A stretch of DNA of 64,000 bases, taken from assembly GCA_022538095.1 (NCBI GenBank), contig JAKYXN010000002.1, positions 62,001 to 126,000 on the forward strand, read 5' to 3'. Position numbers and translations under genes: made by a program. Shown piece by piece: positions 37,101 to 45,740 of this stretch (positions within the stretch are counted from its first letter, which is position 1; each line of letters starts with the position of its first letter). Under the pieces are notes generated by a model. It was not told the DNA's origin and searched no databases. It saw only the letters and a list, made by a program, of their open reading frames with translations. Source of the DNA: Puniceicoccaceae bacterium K14. Lineage in GTDB: Bacteria > Verrucomicrobiota > Verrucomicrobiia > Opitutales > Opitutaceae.

Positions 37101-38121
37101 TTTCTTCCGAAAAATTGACTATGAATGTCTTGGCGGCTTGGCCTGCTATAAGGATTCGCGAACCGGACATTGGAACTATGAATCCGTACGCATTGGGTAT
37201 TGGATAATCCGTGTCTCGATAGAGATGGTGGTCGCCATCTTTAAATTCAGTAAGAGCATTTCGACCTATGAGCAATAGATTGCCGTTTTCTCCTTCGGCT
37301 AGATTGGTTGAAATTTGGTTGATCGAAAATGTATCTGATAACTCCAGATGGTCTTTTTCTAATTCCGTGAATCGAAAAACTTTCATGACGTTTTTGCCTG
37401 AAATTTGATACCAAATGTCGCCGCTTCGGCCGGAATGCAGCTTTGCGAACGCCCCTCCGGCTCTCTGGCGATTCATTGGAAAATGTATAAGCTCTTCGCT
37501 CAGTTTCCCATTTTCATCGACTGAATGAACAGCTAGTTTGGATTTGCGATCATAGCTAAGCCAGAGTCGGTTTTGCGTATCGACTACAAGGGCATCGATG
37601 CTCTCTTGTGGGAGATTGACGGGCTGCGCTTCGCCTCCTTTGAATCGTAGTAGGCCGGATCTAGAGGCGAGCCAGACGGACCCATCTTTTGTTTCGGCTA
37701 AGGCCGAGGATGAATTTCTGTTGAGAGTTAGCTCCAGAAGGCGCGTCCAGGTTCCGTTTCGTAGCAGGGCTAAAAATCGATCTGTTAGTAGGTAAAGGTC
37801 TCCGTTTTGAGCGACGAGAATGGATTTTGCCGATTCTGCGGGCCAATCGGGGAAGTCGAATGAATCGGTTTTCCAGCCATTGTAAGAAACCACTCCCCAT
37901 GAACGTCCAAACCAAAGAGTGCCATTTTGCGCCTCGACTCCACATGTTATGCCGATTCCGCTGAGGGCTTCGATTTCTGACCACCGGTAAGTGTCTGCGA
38001 ACGAGGGACGGGAACGGATTGAGTCGTCACGATCGAGTGGCACTTTCGCCGCTGCAATCGAAGTTGCGCTGAAAATTGCGATGATCGTGTAGAGAATGTC
38101 TCTGAAGTTGTGTAAACGCAT
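34192..38121 (-). CDS. Hybrid two-component system regulator (HTCS): sensor, kinase, receiver and AraC domains in one protein
   Basis: Membrane sensor-regulator of 1309 residues. Signal peptide 1-24; a periplasmic region of two seven-bladed-propeller-type repeats (many W-x-A-x-x-x-G-V/L-S-R-F-D-G blades, about 40-670) and a Y_Y_Y-type Ig domain (about 680-750). One transmembrane helix follows (about 755-777), then the histidine kinase with His803 in I-S-H-E-L-R-N-P, the ATPase N-box (L-V-N-A-I-K-Y-T) and G-x-G boxes, a receiver domain with phospho-acceptor Asp1108 (V-S-D-I-M-M-P), and an AraC-type DNA-binding domain (about 1200-1305). Such proteins sense oligosaccharides in the periplasm and activate glycan-utilisation genes; they are best known from Bacteroidetes. 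It sits between the sulfatase blocks, divergent from sulfatase D, and probably controls them. Confidence 0.95.
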   Translation of the reverse strand: MRLHNFRDILYTIIAIFSATSIAAAKVPLDRDDSIRSRPSFADTYRWSEIEALSGIGITCGVEAQNGTLWFGRSWGVVSYNGWKTDSFDFPDWPAESAKSILVAQNGDLYLLTDRFLALLRNGTWTRLLELTLNRNSSSALAETKDGSVWLASRSGLLRFKGGEAQPVNLPQESIDALVVDTQNRLWLSYDRKSKLAVHSVDENGKLSEELIHFPMNRQRAGGAFAKLHSGRSGDIWYQISGKNVMKVFRFTELEKDHLELSDTFSINQISTNLAEGENGNLLLIGRNALTEFKDGDHHLYRDTDYPIPNAYGFIVPMSGSRILIAGQAAKTFIVNFSEEKWKTYENLNLSCEDSSGKLWFFSDNGGVTKYDPRTEHWKQFASKDGVIEGPNRIFESSDQTIWVSGMHEGIASVSWYKNGEWTRDDSPNVATLFSHLSVCETSDGYVLFGSGTPPGSDSMFKHPGGYIAYKLDDYGNLIEKIHIPKPERPASIVEQPKQGLWYGSRSLQRGETLSNKRPEIVERFRNHWIDHLALDNQNNLWVAKWGAGVSRFDGKSWESFTERDGLISNQAIYIHTVRENDSLLVATSQGLSRFDGSTWTKKAIPGDFRFNREGTTIESTSDGAIWLNYSTRNRLVEIQLAESAHSKEHKTIRYQADRSNPETLITRAPIEAHEYGSTSLKWEGLDYWEETSTDLLEFSYRVDSEKWSPFTSTRELVLTGLSNGSHRFQVRSRDVDLNIDPTPATVDFQVIPILWKRPWFIVSSILLFITVIGLVYALYRTRIRHILAMESFKLDFFSKISHELRNPLAVIIGPTESLIKDGPNKDQNERLEMIRRNAHKMLDTVNQLLDFRKVELGILRYSPINGDIIAFLRQDINNSQILIDEKKLNLDLSFSHDSYDASFDAPKLQSLLDNLLVNAIKYTPEGGQLDISVLIKSNTDGPDILELKVSDNGIGIEKDKLNSVFEPYYRASSNQQSHSGHGIGLAYVKDIVRIYDGDLKIFSPPIGKTKGTCVQISIPIDPPIKGINHIATSVTEQATDSLPSNPVSNTQSQNSEQDSILVIEDNEDLRKFTVNQLGNHYPTIEAADGSEGLELAKTHLPSLIVSDIMMPKLDGLELCHQLKNTNATRHIPIILLTARGAKAHYKEGIEKGADDYFEKPIEIDKLLTRIDNLIQSRRQLRETFSQQTLIEPTEIAVTSSDQRTLRKAVTLIEENMRNEDFDVKAFTEMMAMSRVTLYRKLKGLTNLSPSLFIRSIRLKRAAQILKTGNFTVSETLEHIGILDASYFSRVFKKEYGVSPKDYAKKNAK

Positions 38122-38276
38122 ATGGGGCTCTTTTAAGAAGAGAACGTTTTGCGTCTTTAAGCAAGAGTCTGGCAGTCCGATCTGAGTTTCTGAAACTTGA
38201 ATCGTAGAGAATGAAGCATTAGTCCGGGTAGTGACTTTTGCGTCACAGGGGAGTGATCTGATTGTTGTTCGTGGAG

Positions 38277-38301
38277 ACCGATCAGAACAAAAAACCGATC
38301 A
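38277..38301 (+). promoter_or_regulatory. Direct repeat ACCGATCA in the HTCS-sulfatase D promoter region
   Basis: Two copies of ACCGATCA at 38277-38284 and 38294-38301, 17 bp start to start, lie between the divergent HTCS and sulfatase D genes. AraC-type domains bind tandem half-sites, so this is a candidate target of the HTCS protein. An inverted GTGAC-(6 nt)-GTCAC at 38231-38246 lies nearby. Function is unproven. Confidence 0.35.
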
Positions 38302-38418
38302 CCCTTTCGTTTGTTGGTCGGCGATCTTAATTGGGATCGGGAAGAATTGAACGCTGTGTACATGTTTCGGGGATGTGAGCCCTAATAGGTTTGTGGGAGA
38401 GTAGGGTAAGCTACTTCA

Positions 38419-39912
38419 ATGATATCATATGCTAGGAACTGCACGGGCCTCATCGGCTTGATTTTATGTGCGGTCTTTTTATGGAGCTTGTTGGGCATTC
38501 GGTTGATTCATGCAGATGATTCTTTGGGAATCAGTAATAGAGATAAGTCGCCCAACATCATTTTTATTCTAGCAGATGATTTAGGTTACGGCGACTTGAG
38601 CTCCACAGGGCAGAAGTATTTTAAGACGCCCAATTTGGACCGTATGGCAGAGCAAGGAATGTTTTTCAGTCAACATTACTCGGGTAGCACAGTTTGCGCG
38701 CCGTCTCGTTCTTGTTTGATCACTGGCCAGCATACGGGGCACACGCCGATTCGTGGGAATAAGGAAATTCTTCCCGAGGGGCAGCATCCTCTTCCGGAGG
38801 CGGCTCCTTCGCTCCCTATAACTTTGAGTAAAGCGGGATATGTCACGGGAGCGTTTGGAAAGTGGGGATTGGGCTTTCCCGGTTCGGAAGGAGATCCCAT
38901 GAAGCATTTTGATCGGTTCTATGGGTATAACTGTCAACGAATTGGGCATCATTATTACCCGCATGCTATTTGGGATAATGACCAACAAGTTGAACTAGCT
39001 CCAAATGCCGGTTCGGCAAAGGGAGTGTACGCTCCGACTTTAATCCATGACCAGACGCTTCAGTTTATAGAGGATAATCGGGACCGACGTTTCTTTTGCT
39101 ACGTGCCCACTGTTATTCCTCATGCGGAGCTTGCTGCTCCTGAGGCATATATGAAGCAATTTCGTGGTGCGATTGAAGAAGGACTTCCCTATGAAGGATA
39201 TGATGAGGGAGTTGATTTTCGAAATGGGCCTTATCAGTCCCAGCCCGAGCCGAGGGTGGCCTTCGCGGCGATGGTCAGTCTTTTGGACCAGCAGGTTGGG
39301 GAAATACTAGACCTGTTGGAAAAGCTTGGGATTTCTGACAATACTCTGGTGGTCTTTTCCAGTGACAATGGTCCGCATCAAGAAGGCGGAGCCGATCCGG
39401 AATTTTTCCGTAGTAATGCAGGGTTTCGTGGATACAAAAGAGATCTCTATGAAGGAGGGATTCGGGTTCCTTTGATAGTCTGTTGGCCCGGAGAAATTGA
39501 AAATGGAAGTCGTTCAGATCATATATCCGCTTTTTGGGATTTCTTGCCAACGTTTGCTGAAATTGTAGGTGAAGTTGTTCCTGAGGGTATTGATGGGATT
39601 TCTCTTTTACCCACATTATTGGGGGAGGATGATAAACAAATTAAACACGACTATTTGTATTGGGAATTTCATGAGAGAGGGGGTCGAATCGCTCTGCGTC
39701 AGGGTGATTGGAAAGCGGTTAAGTATGATGTCCTTGAGAATCCAGATCGGCCTGCTGAGCTATACAATCTTGTCGCAGATCCAGGGGAAAAGGTGAACCT
39801 CGCAAACTCATACCCAGAGATATTGTCTCGTTTGGAGAGTCTTATGAAATCAGCTCGAACTGAATCGGATGTTTTCACATTTCAGCACAAGCAATATAAT
39901 GCGGAGAAGTAG
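38419..39912 (+). CDS. Sulfatase D (S1 family, arylsulfatase-like)
   Basis: Exported sulfatase of 497 residues, signal peptide or anchor about 1-32. Formylglycine motif C-A-P-S-R with Cys93, followed by C-L-I-T-G-Q-H. Metal ligands in A-D-D-L-G-Y-G-D (52-59) and S-S-D-N-G-P-H; the T-P-I-R-G-N segment after the motif is typical of the arylsulfatase A-like branch. It opens the plus-strand block behind the HTCS gene. Sulfatase F, two genes on, is a close paralogue with matching motif surroundings (H-Y-x-G-S-T-V-C) and C-terminal ends. Specificity unknown. Confidence 0.94.
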   Translation: MISYARNCTGLIGLILCAVFLWSLLGIRLIHADDSLGISNRDKSPNIIFILADDLGYGDLSSTGQKYFKTPNLDRMAEQGMFFSQHYSGSTVCAPSRSCLITGQHTGHTPIRGNKEILPEGQHPLPEAAPSLPITLSKAGYVTGAFGKWGLGFPGSEGDPMKHFDRFYGYNCQRIGHHYYPHAIWDNDQQVELAPNAGSAKGVYAPTLIHDQTLQFIEDNRDRRFFCYVPTVIPHAELAAPEAYMKQFRGAIEEGLPYEGYDEGVDFRNGPYQSQPEPRVAFAAMVSLLDQQVGEILDLLEKLGISDNTLVVFSSDNGPHQEGGADPEFFRSNAGFRGYKRDLYEGGIRVPLIVCWPGEIENGSRSDHISAFWDFLPTFAEIVGEVVPEGIDGISLLPTLLGEDDKQIKHDYLYWEFHERGGRIALRQGDWKAVKYDVLENPDRPAELYNLVADPGEKVNLANSYPEILSRLESLMKSARTESDVFTFQHKQYNAEK

Positions 39913-40018
39913 AAGGCATAATATTTTAGGGTTAAGCGGAATGGTAGATTTCAAATCTTCCCCATTGGATTTGTTTGGAGGAGAGGTGATCGGAGTCGGT
40001 TTTAATAGGATTCTAATA

Positions 40019-41551
40019 ATGAAAAAAGCAGTTTGTATCTTGTTTGTTCTTTGTTTGAAAATAGGCTCAGCTGTCGCGAGCAAAGATTCTTATCGAGACT
40101 TCGTTGTTGAGGAGCCTTTGGCCTCTGGGGAGAAGTCCAAAGCCATCAATGGAATTAAGCCTAATATTCTCTTCATTTTACTGGATGATTTTGGCTGGCG
40201 CGATGCAGGGTTTATGGGCTCAGATTTCTATGAGACTCCTGTAATTGATCAGCTTGCATCGGAGAGTGTAGTTTTTACGAATGCCTATGCGGCGGCTGCG
40301 AATTGCGCACCTAGTAGGGCTTCATTGTTGTCAGGTCAATATAGTCCAAGGCACGAAATATATAATGTTGGGACGAAACCGAGAGGATCGGCTGCCTGTC
40401 GACGCCTTGAGCATATATCAGGTAAAGAGTTTTTGGATGCTGAGTCTGATACATGGGCGAATGTTGCTCAAAAGGCTGGGTACGTAACTGGGATGATCGG
40501 CAAGTGGCATTTGAGTGAGGACCCACTTGATTACGGGTTTAGTTTTAACCTTGGGGGCGATCACCGTGGTAGCCCACCTGAGGGTTATTATTCTCCGCAT
40601 GTCGATGCTCCGGGGTTGGGTGAAGCTCCGGAAGGTGAATACATCACAGATCGATTGAATGATGAAGCCCTCAAATTTATTGAACGAAACAAGGGTAAAA
40701 GCTGGTTGCTTTATCTCTCGCATTTTGCGGTTCATACGCCGCTTGATGCAAAAAAAGAATTGCTTGATAAGTATCGCGAAAAAACGCCTGGAGAATTGCA
40801 TTCGCATGTCAATATGGCGACTATGGTAGAATGCCTCGATCAAGGAATCGGGCGAATTTTGGATGGGATTTCGCGATTGGGTTTGGACGAGAATACTATT
40901 ATTATTTTTTCGTCGGATAATGGCGGTTTCGGCCCTGCTACTGATATGTATCCTTTAAGAGGTTATAAAGGTACGTATTACGAAGGGGGTATTCGCGTTC
41001 CTCTTGTTGTTAAGTGGCCTGGAGTGGGCCGTTCTGGGATTAGGGTAGATAACCCCGTTACAGGAGTAGATCTGTATCCTACCCTTTGTGACATGATGAG
41101 GCATGATTTGCCCGCGGACCAAGTCATAGATGGTAGAAGTTTGCGTCCCTTGCTGGAAGGTTCCGAGGTCGAGAGGGTGGAGCAGCCTTTGTTTTGGCAT
41201 TTTCCAGCCTATCTACAGTCTTATTCTGGTGTGTTTGATGAGCAAAGAGATCCGCTGTTTCGTTCACGTCCGTGTAGTATCGTAAGGCTTGGCGATTGGA
41301 AATTACACTACTATTATGAAGATCAAGAGATGCTTCTTTTTAACTTAAAAATGGATATCGGTGAAAATGAGAATGTGGCGGGGACTTTTCCTGGTAAGGC
41401 TTCAAAATTGAAGCGTCTATTGGATGACTGGATATCTGTTACCGAGGCAGCTGTACCTGTGGCTAAGAACCCCCTTTTTGATGCGGAGGCTGAAAGGTTG
41501 GCGATCGAAAAGTTTACTAAGGGATCGATAGCAACTGATCAACTTCGTTAG
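40019..41551 (+). CDS. Sulfatase E (S1 family)
   Basis: Exported sulfatase of 510 residues. The ATG at 40019 is preferred because it gives a signal peptide (M-K-K-A-V-C-I-L-F-V-L-C-L); the open frame from 39869 overlaps the end of sulfatase D and adds no recognisable sequence. Formylglycine motif C-A-P-S-R with Cys96, then A-S-L-L-S-G-Q-Y. Metal ligands L-D-D-F-G-W (55-60) and F-S-S-D-N-G-G; G-K-W-H-L-S follows the core. A linker of about 25 residues separates the signal peptide from the catalytic domain. It lies 106 bp after sulfatase D. Specificity unknown. Confidence 0.93.
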   Translation: MKKAVCILFVLCLKIGSAVASKDSYRDFVVEEPLASGEKSKAINGIKPNILFILLDDFGWRDAGFMGSDFYETPVIDQLASESVVFTNAYAAAANCAPSRASLLSGQYSPRHEIYNVGTKPRGSAACRRLEHISGKEFLDAESDTWANVAQKAGYVTGMIGKWHLSEDPLDYGFSFNLGGDHRGSPPEGYYSPHVDAPGLGEAPEGEYITDRLNDEALKFIERNKGKSWLLYLSHFAVHTPLDAKKELLDKYREKTPGELHSHVNMATMVECLDQGIGRILDGISRLGLDENTIIIFSSDNGGFGPATDMYPLRGYKGTYYEGGIRVPLVVKWPGVGRSGIRVDNPVTGVDLYPTLCDMMRHDLPADQVIDGRSLRPLLEGSEVERVEQPLFWHFPAYLQSYSGVFDEQRDPLFRSRPCSIVRLGDWKLHYYYEDQEMLLFNLKMDIGENENVAGTFPGKASKLKRLLDDWISVTEAAVPVAKNPLFDAEAERLAIEKFTKGSIATDQLR

Positions 41552-41729
41552 CCTCAAGTCTTTCAGCGAGCTTTATGAAATCTCTTTTAATTTTATCTGG
41601 TGGATTTGGCTTCGGACATTGATTCTGTTGTCCACTTAAAAGCGTTGTGCGAGAATTTATTTAATGATGTTGAAATTTATAAATAATAAATGGATACGAC
41701 AATCGTTTGTATCGAGGAGACGTTTCCCC

Positions 41730-43172
41730 ATGTTTTTAAATGAATGCTTTGGCCGTTTGTTGATAGCATTGGTCTTGATGGGCCGATTGGTTGGGGTAAC
41801 TTTCGTGTTGGTTTTTGGTTGTAGCTATGTTTTGGGCACAAATAGACCTAATATTGTTTTTATAATGGCTGACGACCTTGGTTACGGAGATGTTGGCTTT
41901 AACGGGCAGACTCATATCAAAACGCCGCATATTGACCGTTTGGCGGTCGAGGGTATGGTTTTCTCTGATCACTATGCTGGTTCGACGGTTTGTATGCCAT
42001 CGCGTTGCAGTCTATTAACGGGCAAGCACATGGGCGTAGCCACTGTGCGGGGCAATCCTCGTTGGACTGCGACGGGCAAGCCGATTGACTTGGCGCCTTC
42101 TGACGTGACGGTAGCTGAAGAGCTGAAGAAAGCCGGATACCGTACTGGAATTGTGGGTAAATGGGGTCTTGCCGAAGGGAGCGATGAAGGTTTGCCAACG
42201 CGGCAAGGGTTTGATTTTTTCTACGGATACAGAACGCATCGCGAAGCTCACCATTACTACTGGTCAGAGCCCTGGCGGGGTGAAACTAAGGAACCGGTCG
42301 ATGGCAATGACGTGCAGACAAAGTCTGGCAAGTATTTGCAGGATTTGTTTACAGCCGAGGCATTGGGCTTTGTTCGAGAATCTGCGAATGATGCGAGACC
42401 TTTTTTCCTCTATGTGGCTTACGCGGCGCCACATTATGAACTGACGGTGCCGGAGGACTCGAAGGCTCCTTACAAAGATCTTGGCTGGCCCAAACGTCCG
42501 ATGAAGCAAGGAGGGCATTATCTGCATGACGAAGAAGGCAATGTAACTTACGCAGGGATGGTTTCTCGGATGGATAGTGATATTGGGCGGTTGCTTGATT
42601 GCCTGGTGGAGATGGGACTCGATGAGAATACAATAGTCATGTTTACCAGCGACAATGGACCGGAGTACGAGAAGCGTGATGCTTTTTTTGATAGCAACGG
42701 AATTTATCGCGGAGGCAAACGAGAACTATATGAAGGGGGAATTCGTGTACCGATGGTGGTTCGTTGGCCAGGTGTGATTGAGGCTGGTTCTACTACATCT
42801 ATCGTCTCGGCATTCGAAGATTTTTTGCCCACTGCTTGTGAACTAGCGGGCGTTAGCCCGAGCGATCCAGAGGTTACGGGTGTTTCGTTGGTACCGACTT
42901 TGAGAGGGAATGAAGCCGATCAGGTAGAATCCGCTTTTCGATATTGGGAATTTAATGAAAGAGAGGGGCCGCTGCAAGCAATACGCATGGGGGATTGGAA
43001 AGCAGTTCGATTCGTCGGAAATCGAACGGAGCTTTATAACTTGGAGGACGATCCGAGCGAGACAATGGATGTCGCTCGCAAGTATCCGGAGGTTTTAGAA
43101 AAGCTTGAAAAGGCGATCAATCTAGCTCGAACTGAGCATGCTGGTTTTCCGTTGGTGAAGCGATCGGAGTGA
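41730..43172 (+). CDS. Sulfatase F (S1 family), paralogue of sulfatase D
   Basis: Exported sulfatase of 480 residues from the ATG at 41730. This start has a GAGGAG Shine-Dalgarno sequence (41714-41719) 10 nt upstream and a hydrophobic signal peptide; an earlier ATG at 41664 has neither a ribosome site nor a good signal sequence in first position. Formylglycine motif C-M-P-S-R with Cys88, followed by C-S-L-L-T-G-K-H. Metal ligands A-D-D-L-G-Y-G-D and T-S-D-N-G-P-E. It resembles sulfatase D along most of its length (both have Y-W-E-F at the start of the C-terminal domain and G-D-W-K-A-V after it), indicating an old duplication around sulfatase E. Confidence 0.92.
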   Translation: MFLNECFGRLLIALVLMGRLVGVTFVLVFGCSYVLGTNRPNIVFIMADDLGYGDVGFNGQTHIKTPHIDRLAVEGMVFSDHYAGSTVCMPSRCSLLTGKHMGVATVRGNPRWTATGKPIDLAPSDVTVAEELKKAGYRTGIVGKWGLAEGSDEGLPTRQGFDFFYGYRTHREAHHYYWSEPWRGETKEPVDGNDVQTKSGKYLQDLFTAEALGFVRESANDARPFFLYVAYAAPHYELTVPEDSKAPYKDLGWPKRPMKQGGHYLHDEEGNVTYAGMVSRMDSDIGRLLDCLVEMGLDENTIVMFTSDNGPEYEKRDAFFDSNGIYRGGKRELYEGGIRVPMVVRWPGVIEAGSTTSIVSAFEDFLPTACELAGVSPSDPEVTGVSLVPTLRGNEADQVESAFRYWEFNEREGPLQAIRMGDWKAVRFVGNRTELYNLEDDPSETMDVARKYPEVLEKLEKAINLARTEHAGFPLVKRSE

Positions 43173-43270
43173 ATAGTCAAATTTATGAAATTACCCCAAC
43201 TTTTTGAAGAACCCAGTTTTCGACCTATTCGTAGCCAAACGGAAAAAGGCCGACTAAGCGTATCTCTAAT

Positions 43271-44326
43271 ATGAATAAAAAAGGTGTCATTGTTTTCTGT
43301 TTTTTCTTTTTGGGCATTTGCCTTGGCCAATCTAGTGAGTTGAAATTTGAATACCTGGGAAAGGCAGTGGAAACGAAAGGTATGCATGTTTGGGGGTCGT
43401 CGCCGGTGATCGGGCCAGAAGGTAAAGTGCATCTATATGTGGCTCGTTGGGCGATGGCGACGCAGAAGAATTTTAGTGGTTGGTTCAAGGACTGCGAAAT
43501 TGCTCACTACGTGAGTGATAAGCCGGAAGGACCTTTTGAATTTGTCCGAGTTGCCGTAGAGGATGTGGGAGGCGACTTCAATTCACCGCACAATCCAACG
43601 ATAAAGAAGATAGATGGAAAGTACGTACTTTGCTTCATTGTGAATGAAAATAGTCTGCTGGAGACGCAGCGTATTATTATGTATGTCGCGGACGATTTGA
43701 GCGATAAGTGGAAGCCGGCTAGTGGAGCAGAGAGTGATGGAACTATTCTACGAAAATCTACTGAGTCCGCTGATTGGAATTTCACAGCCCAAAAGGGAGT
43801 GACCAATCCTTCTTTGGTTAAGCACAACGGTAAATATCTTTTGTACGACAAGTCTGTGGTCAAACTTACTCCTGGGGCAAAACAGAGTAAATTTGTCTAT
43901 GGTGTGGCTGTATCGGATCAGCTAGAAGGCCCCTATACGCACTATCCTGAGCGAGTGACTCGTGGATCAACATGGCTCGAAGATGTCTATGCGTTTAGCA
44001 TGGATGACTCAGTTTACCTACTTAGCCGAGATTTCGCTGGGACAATGGGTTCCCGTGGTGGCGGGTTGTTGTGGAAGTCCAAAGATGGATTCGCATTTGA
44101 CGAAAAGAATACCACGCGTGCGTACGAAGACCTAGCGCACTATGTTGAGGAAGGAACTTTAGATTCTGTGAATACGTACAGAGGTAGTGCGGATGGTCAC
44201 CTTGAACGAGCTCAGGTCCTATTGATCAATGAGGAACCCGCGTATCTTTATTTAGCAACAGGAGTCAATACGAGGCCTGGTTACGGTAGTTGCTCACATG
44301 TGTTTAAAATTATAAAAACTAATTGA
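43271..44326 (+). CDS. Exported beta-propeller glycosidase-like protein (GH43/GH117-like)
   Basis: Exported protein of 351 residues, signal peptide about 1-19 (V-F-C-F-F-F-L-G-I-C-L-G). The sequence repeats strand patterns of a five-bladed propeller: S-S-P-V-I-G-P-E-G-K-V-H-L-Y, P-H-N-P-T-I-K-K-I-D-G-K-Y-V-L, T-N-P-S-L-V-K-H-N-G-K-Y-L-L, E-D-V-Y-A-F-S-M-D-D-S-V-Y-L. This layout, with Asn/Asp-Pro at blade starts, is that of GH43, GH32, GH68 and GH117 enzymes, but the clear catalytic Asp of GH43 is not obvious. Only one base separates its stop from the GH29 fucosidase start, so the pair is surely co-translated. It probably cleaves a linkage next to fucose; the family assignment is uncertain and may be new. 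Confidence 0.65.
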   Translation: MNKKGVIVFCFFFLGICLGQSSELKFEYLGKAVETKGMHVWGSSPVIGPEGKVHLYVARWAMATQKNFSGWFKDCEIAHYVSDKPEGPFEFVRVAVEDVGGDFNSPHNPTIKKIDGKYVLCFIVNENSLLETQRIIMYVADDLSDKWKPASGAESDGTILRKSTESADWNFTAQKGVTNPSLVKHNGKYLLYDKSVVKLTPGAKQSKFVYGVAVSDQLEGPYTHYPERVTRGSTWLEDVYAFSMDDSVYLLSRDFAGTMGSRGGGLLWKSKDGFAFDEKNTTRAYEDLAHYVEEGTLDSVNTYRGSADGHLERAQVLLINEEPAYLYLATGVNTRPGYGSCSHVFKIIKTN

Positions 44327-44327
44327 T

Positions 44328-45740
44328 ATGAGTATGAGAAAAATTAAAATATCTGTTTTGGTAATTATTTTGTCATTACAATGTTTTGTGTTTGGTGATC
44401 CCGTCTCAAGTCTGCCCGAAGATGGTATTTCTGATGAGAGGGAGGCGAGAATGGCTTGGTGGCGTGAAGCGCGTTTTGGAATGTTTGTTCATTGGGGGCT
44501 TTACTCAGGACTTGCTGGAACTTGGAAGGGAGAAATGGTTGGAGATCGAGGAGGTATGGAATGGATCCAAAGCAAAGTGAAGGCGGATACTTGGGAGTAT
44601 GCTCATGAAGCTGTTCCTTATTTTCGCCCGATCGAGGGGTTTGCGGACGAGTGGGCTAAGTTAGCTCGAGAAGCGGGCTGTAAGTATGTCGTTTTCACTA
44701 CAAAACACCACGATGGGTTTGCTCTACACGATTCGAATGTGAGCACCTACGACGCGAAAGACTTGGTTGGGAGGGACTTGTGTAAGGAAATTACTGATTC
44801 GATTAGAGCAGAAGGTTTGAAGGTAGGTTTTTATCATTCTGTGATCGATTGGCATCATCCGCAGTATGACTATGTGGCGGCTGGTCTTTTGCCACATCCT
44901 CTCAAAGAGAAGCCGAGTCCGAATGGGGCGCGTAATCATAAACTCTACGTTGACTATCTACACACGCAGGCTGAGGAGCTGATGTCTAACTACGGCGATG
45001 TCGATATTCTTTGGTGGGACTATTCGAAAAAGGATGCGGCTGGAGAGTTCTGGGAGGCTGAAAAACTGATGGATATGGTGCGAAGCAATCAACCAAATAT
45101 CGTAAGTAACAATCGGCTTTATCCTATAACTTCTCCGAGTGAGTCCTCTAAGCTGGATAGATTGAAGCAGTGGAATCCCGAACACGGCGATTTTACGACT
45201 CCTGAGCAGCATATCCCTGCAACTGGTATTTCGGGAGTAGATTGGGAAGTGTGCATGACAATGAATGGCACTTGGGGGTTCAGTGATCACGACCACAATT
45301 GGAAGACCGATAGGGTCTTGATTCGAAACCTTGTGGATATCGTATCCAAAGGAGGGAACTATCTTCTTAATATTGGTCCAAGAGGAGATGGAACCATCCC
45401 AGAAGAAAGTCTGAAGGCGATGGCAACAATTGGTAAATGGATGAACGTGAATTCAGAAAGTATATACGGTACACAAGCGAGTCCGTTTGAGACTCCTGCT
45501 TGGGGACGATATACGAGGAAGGAAGGGGAGCTGTATGCGCATGTGTTCGATTGGCCAGAAGATGATAAACTTATTGTGGGTTCTAAGGAGATGAAAGTCT
45601 CAAAAGCTTATCTGCTAGCAGACGAGAATGAATCAGAGCTCTCAATCGAGAAAACGGAAAAAGGTTTGGTTTTGCATCTCCCGCAAACTGCTCCAGATGA
45701 GAATGTTTCTGTAGTGAAAATCGAATACGAAAGATTGTAA
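44328..45740 (+). CDS. GH29 alpha-L-fucosidase 1
   Basis: Exported exo-alpha-L-fucosidase of 470 residues, signal peptide 1-23 (V-L-V-I-I-L-S-L core). TIM barrel with family marks: R-F-G-M-F-V-H-W-G (49-57), K-Y-V-V-F-T-T-K-H-H-D-G-F (119-131), F-Y-H-S-V-I-D-W-H-H-P (168-178), and the nucleophile Asp231 in I-L-W-W-D-Y-S. The W-G-F-S-D-H-D segment and L-L-N-I-G-P-R-G-D-G (sugar-binding loop) are intact. A short C-terminal beta domain follows. The acid/base residue is not conserved in sequence across GH29 and was not assigned. Its start lies one base after the propeller-glycosidase stop. It removes terminal fucose, probably after desulfation by neighbouring sulfatases. Confidence 0.94.
   Translation: MSMRKIKISVLVIILSLQCFVFGDPVSSLPEDGISDEREARMAWWREARFGMFVHWGLYSGLAGTWKGEMVGDRGGMEWIQSKVKADTWEYAHEAVPYFRPIEGFADEWAKLAREAGCKYVVFTTKHHDGFALHDSNVSTYDAKDLVGRDLCKEITDSIRAEGLKVGFYHSVIDWHHPQYDYVAAGLLPHPLKEKPSPNGARNHKLYVDYLHTQAEELMSNYGDVDILWWDYSKKDAAGEFWEAEKLMDMVRSNQPNIVSNNRLYPITSPSESSKLDRLKQWNPEHGDFTTPEQHIPATGISGVDWEVCMTMNGTWGFSDHDHNWKTDRVLIRNLVDIVSKGGNYLLNIGPRGDGTIPEESLKAMATIGKWMNVNSESIYGTQASPFETPAWGRYTRKEGELYAHVFDWPEDDKLIVGSKEMKVSKAYLLADENESELSIEKTEKGLVLHLPQTAPDENVSVVKIEYERL

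Noticed and set aside
39869-40018. N-terminal extension of sulfatase E by 50 residues
   Set aside because: Overlaps the end of sulfatase D and lies before a clear signal-peptide start at 40019.
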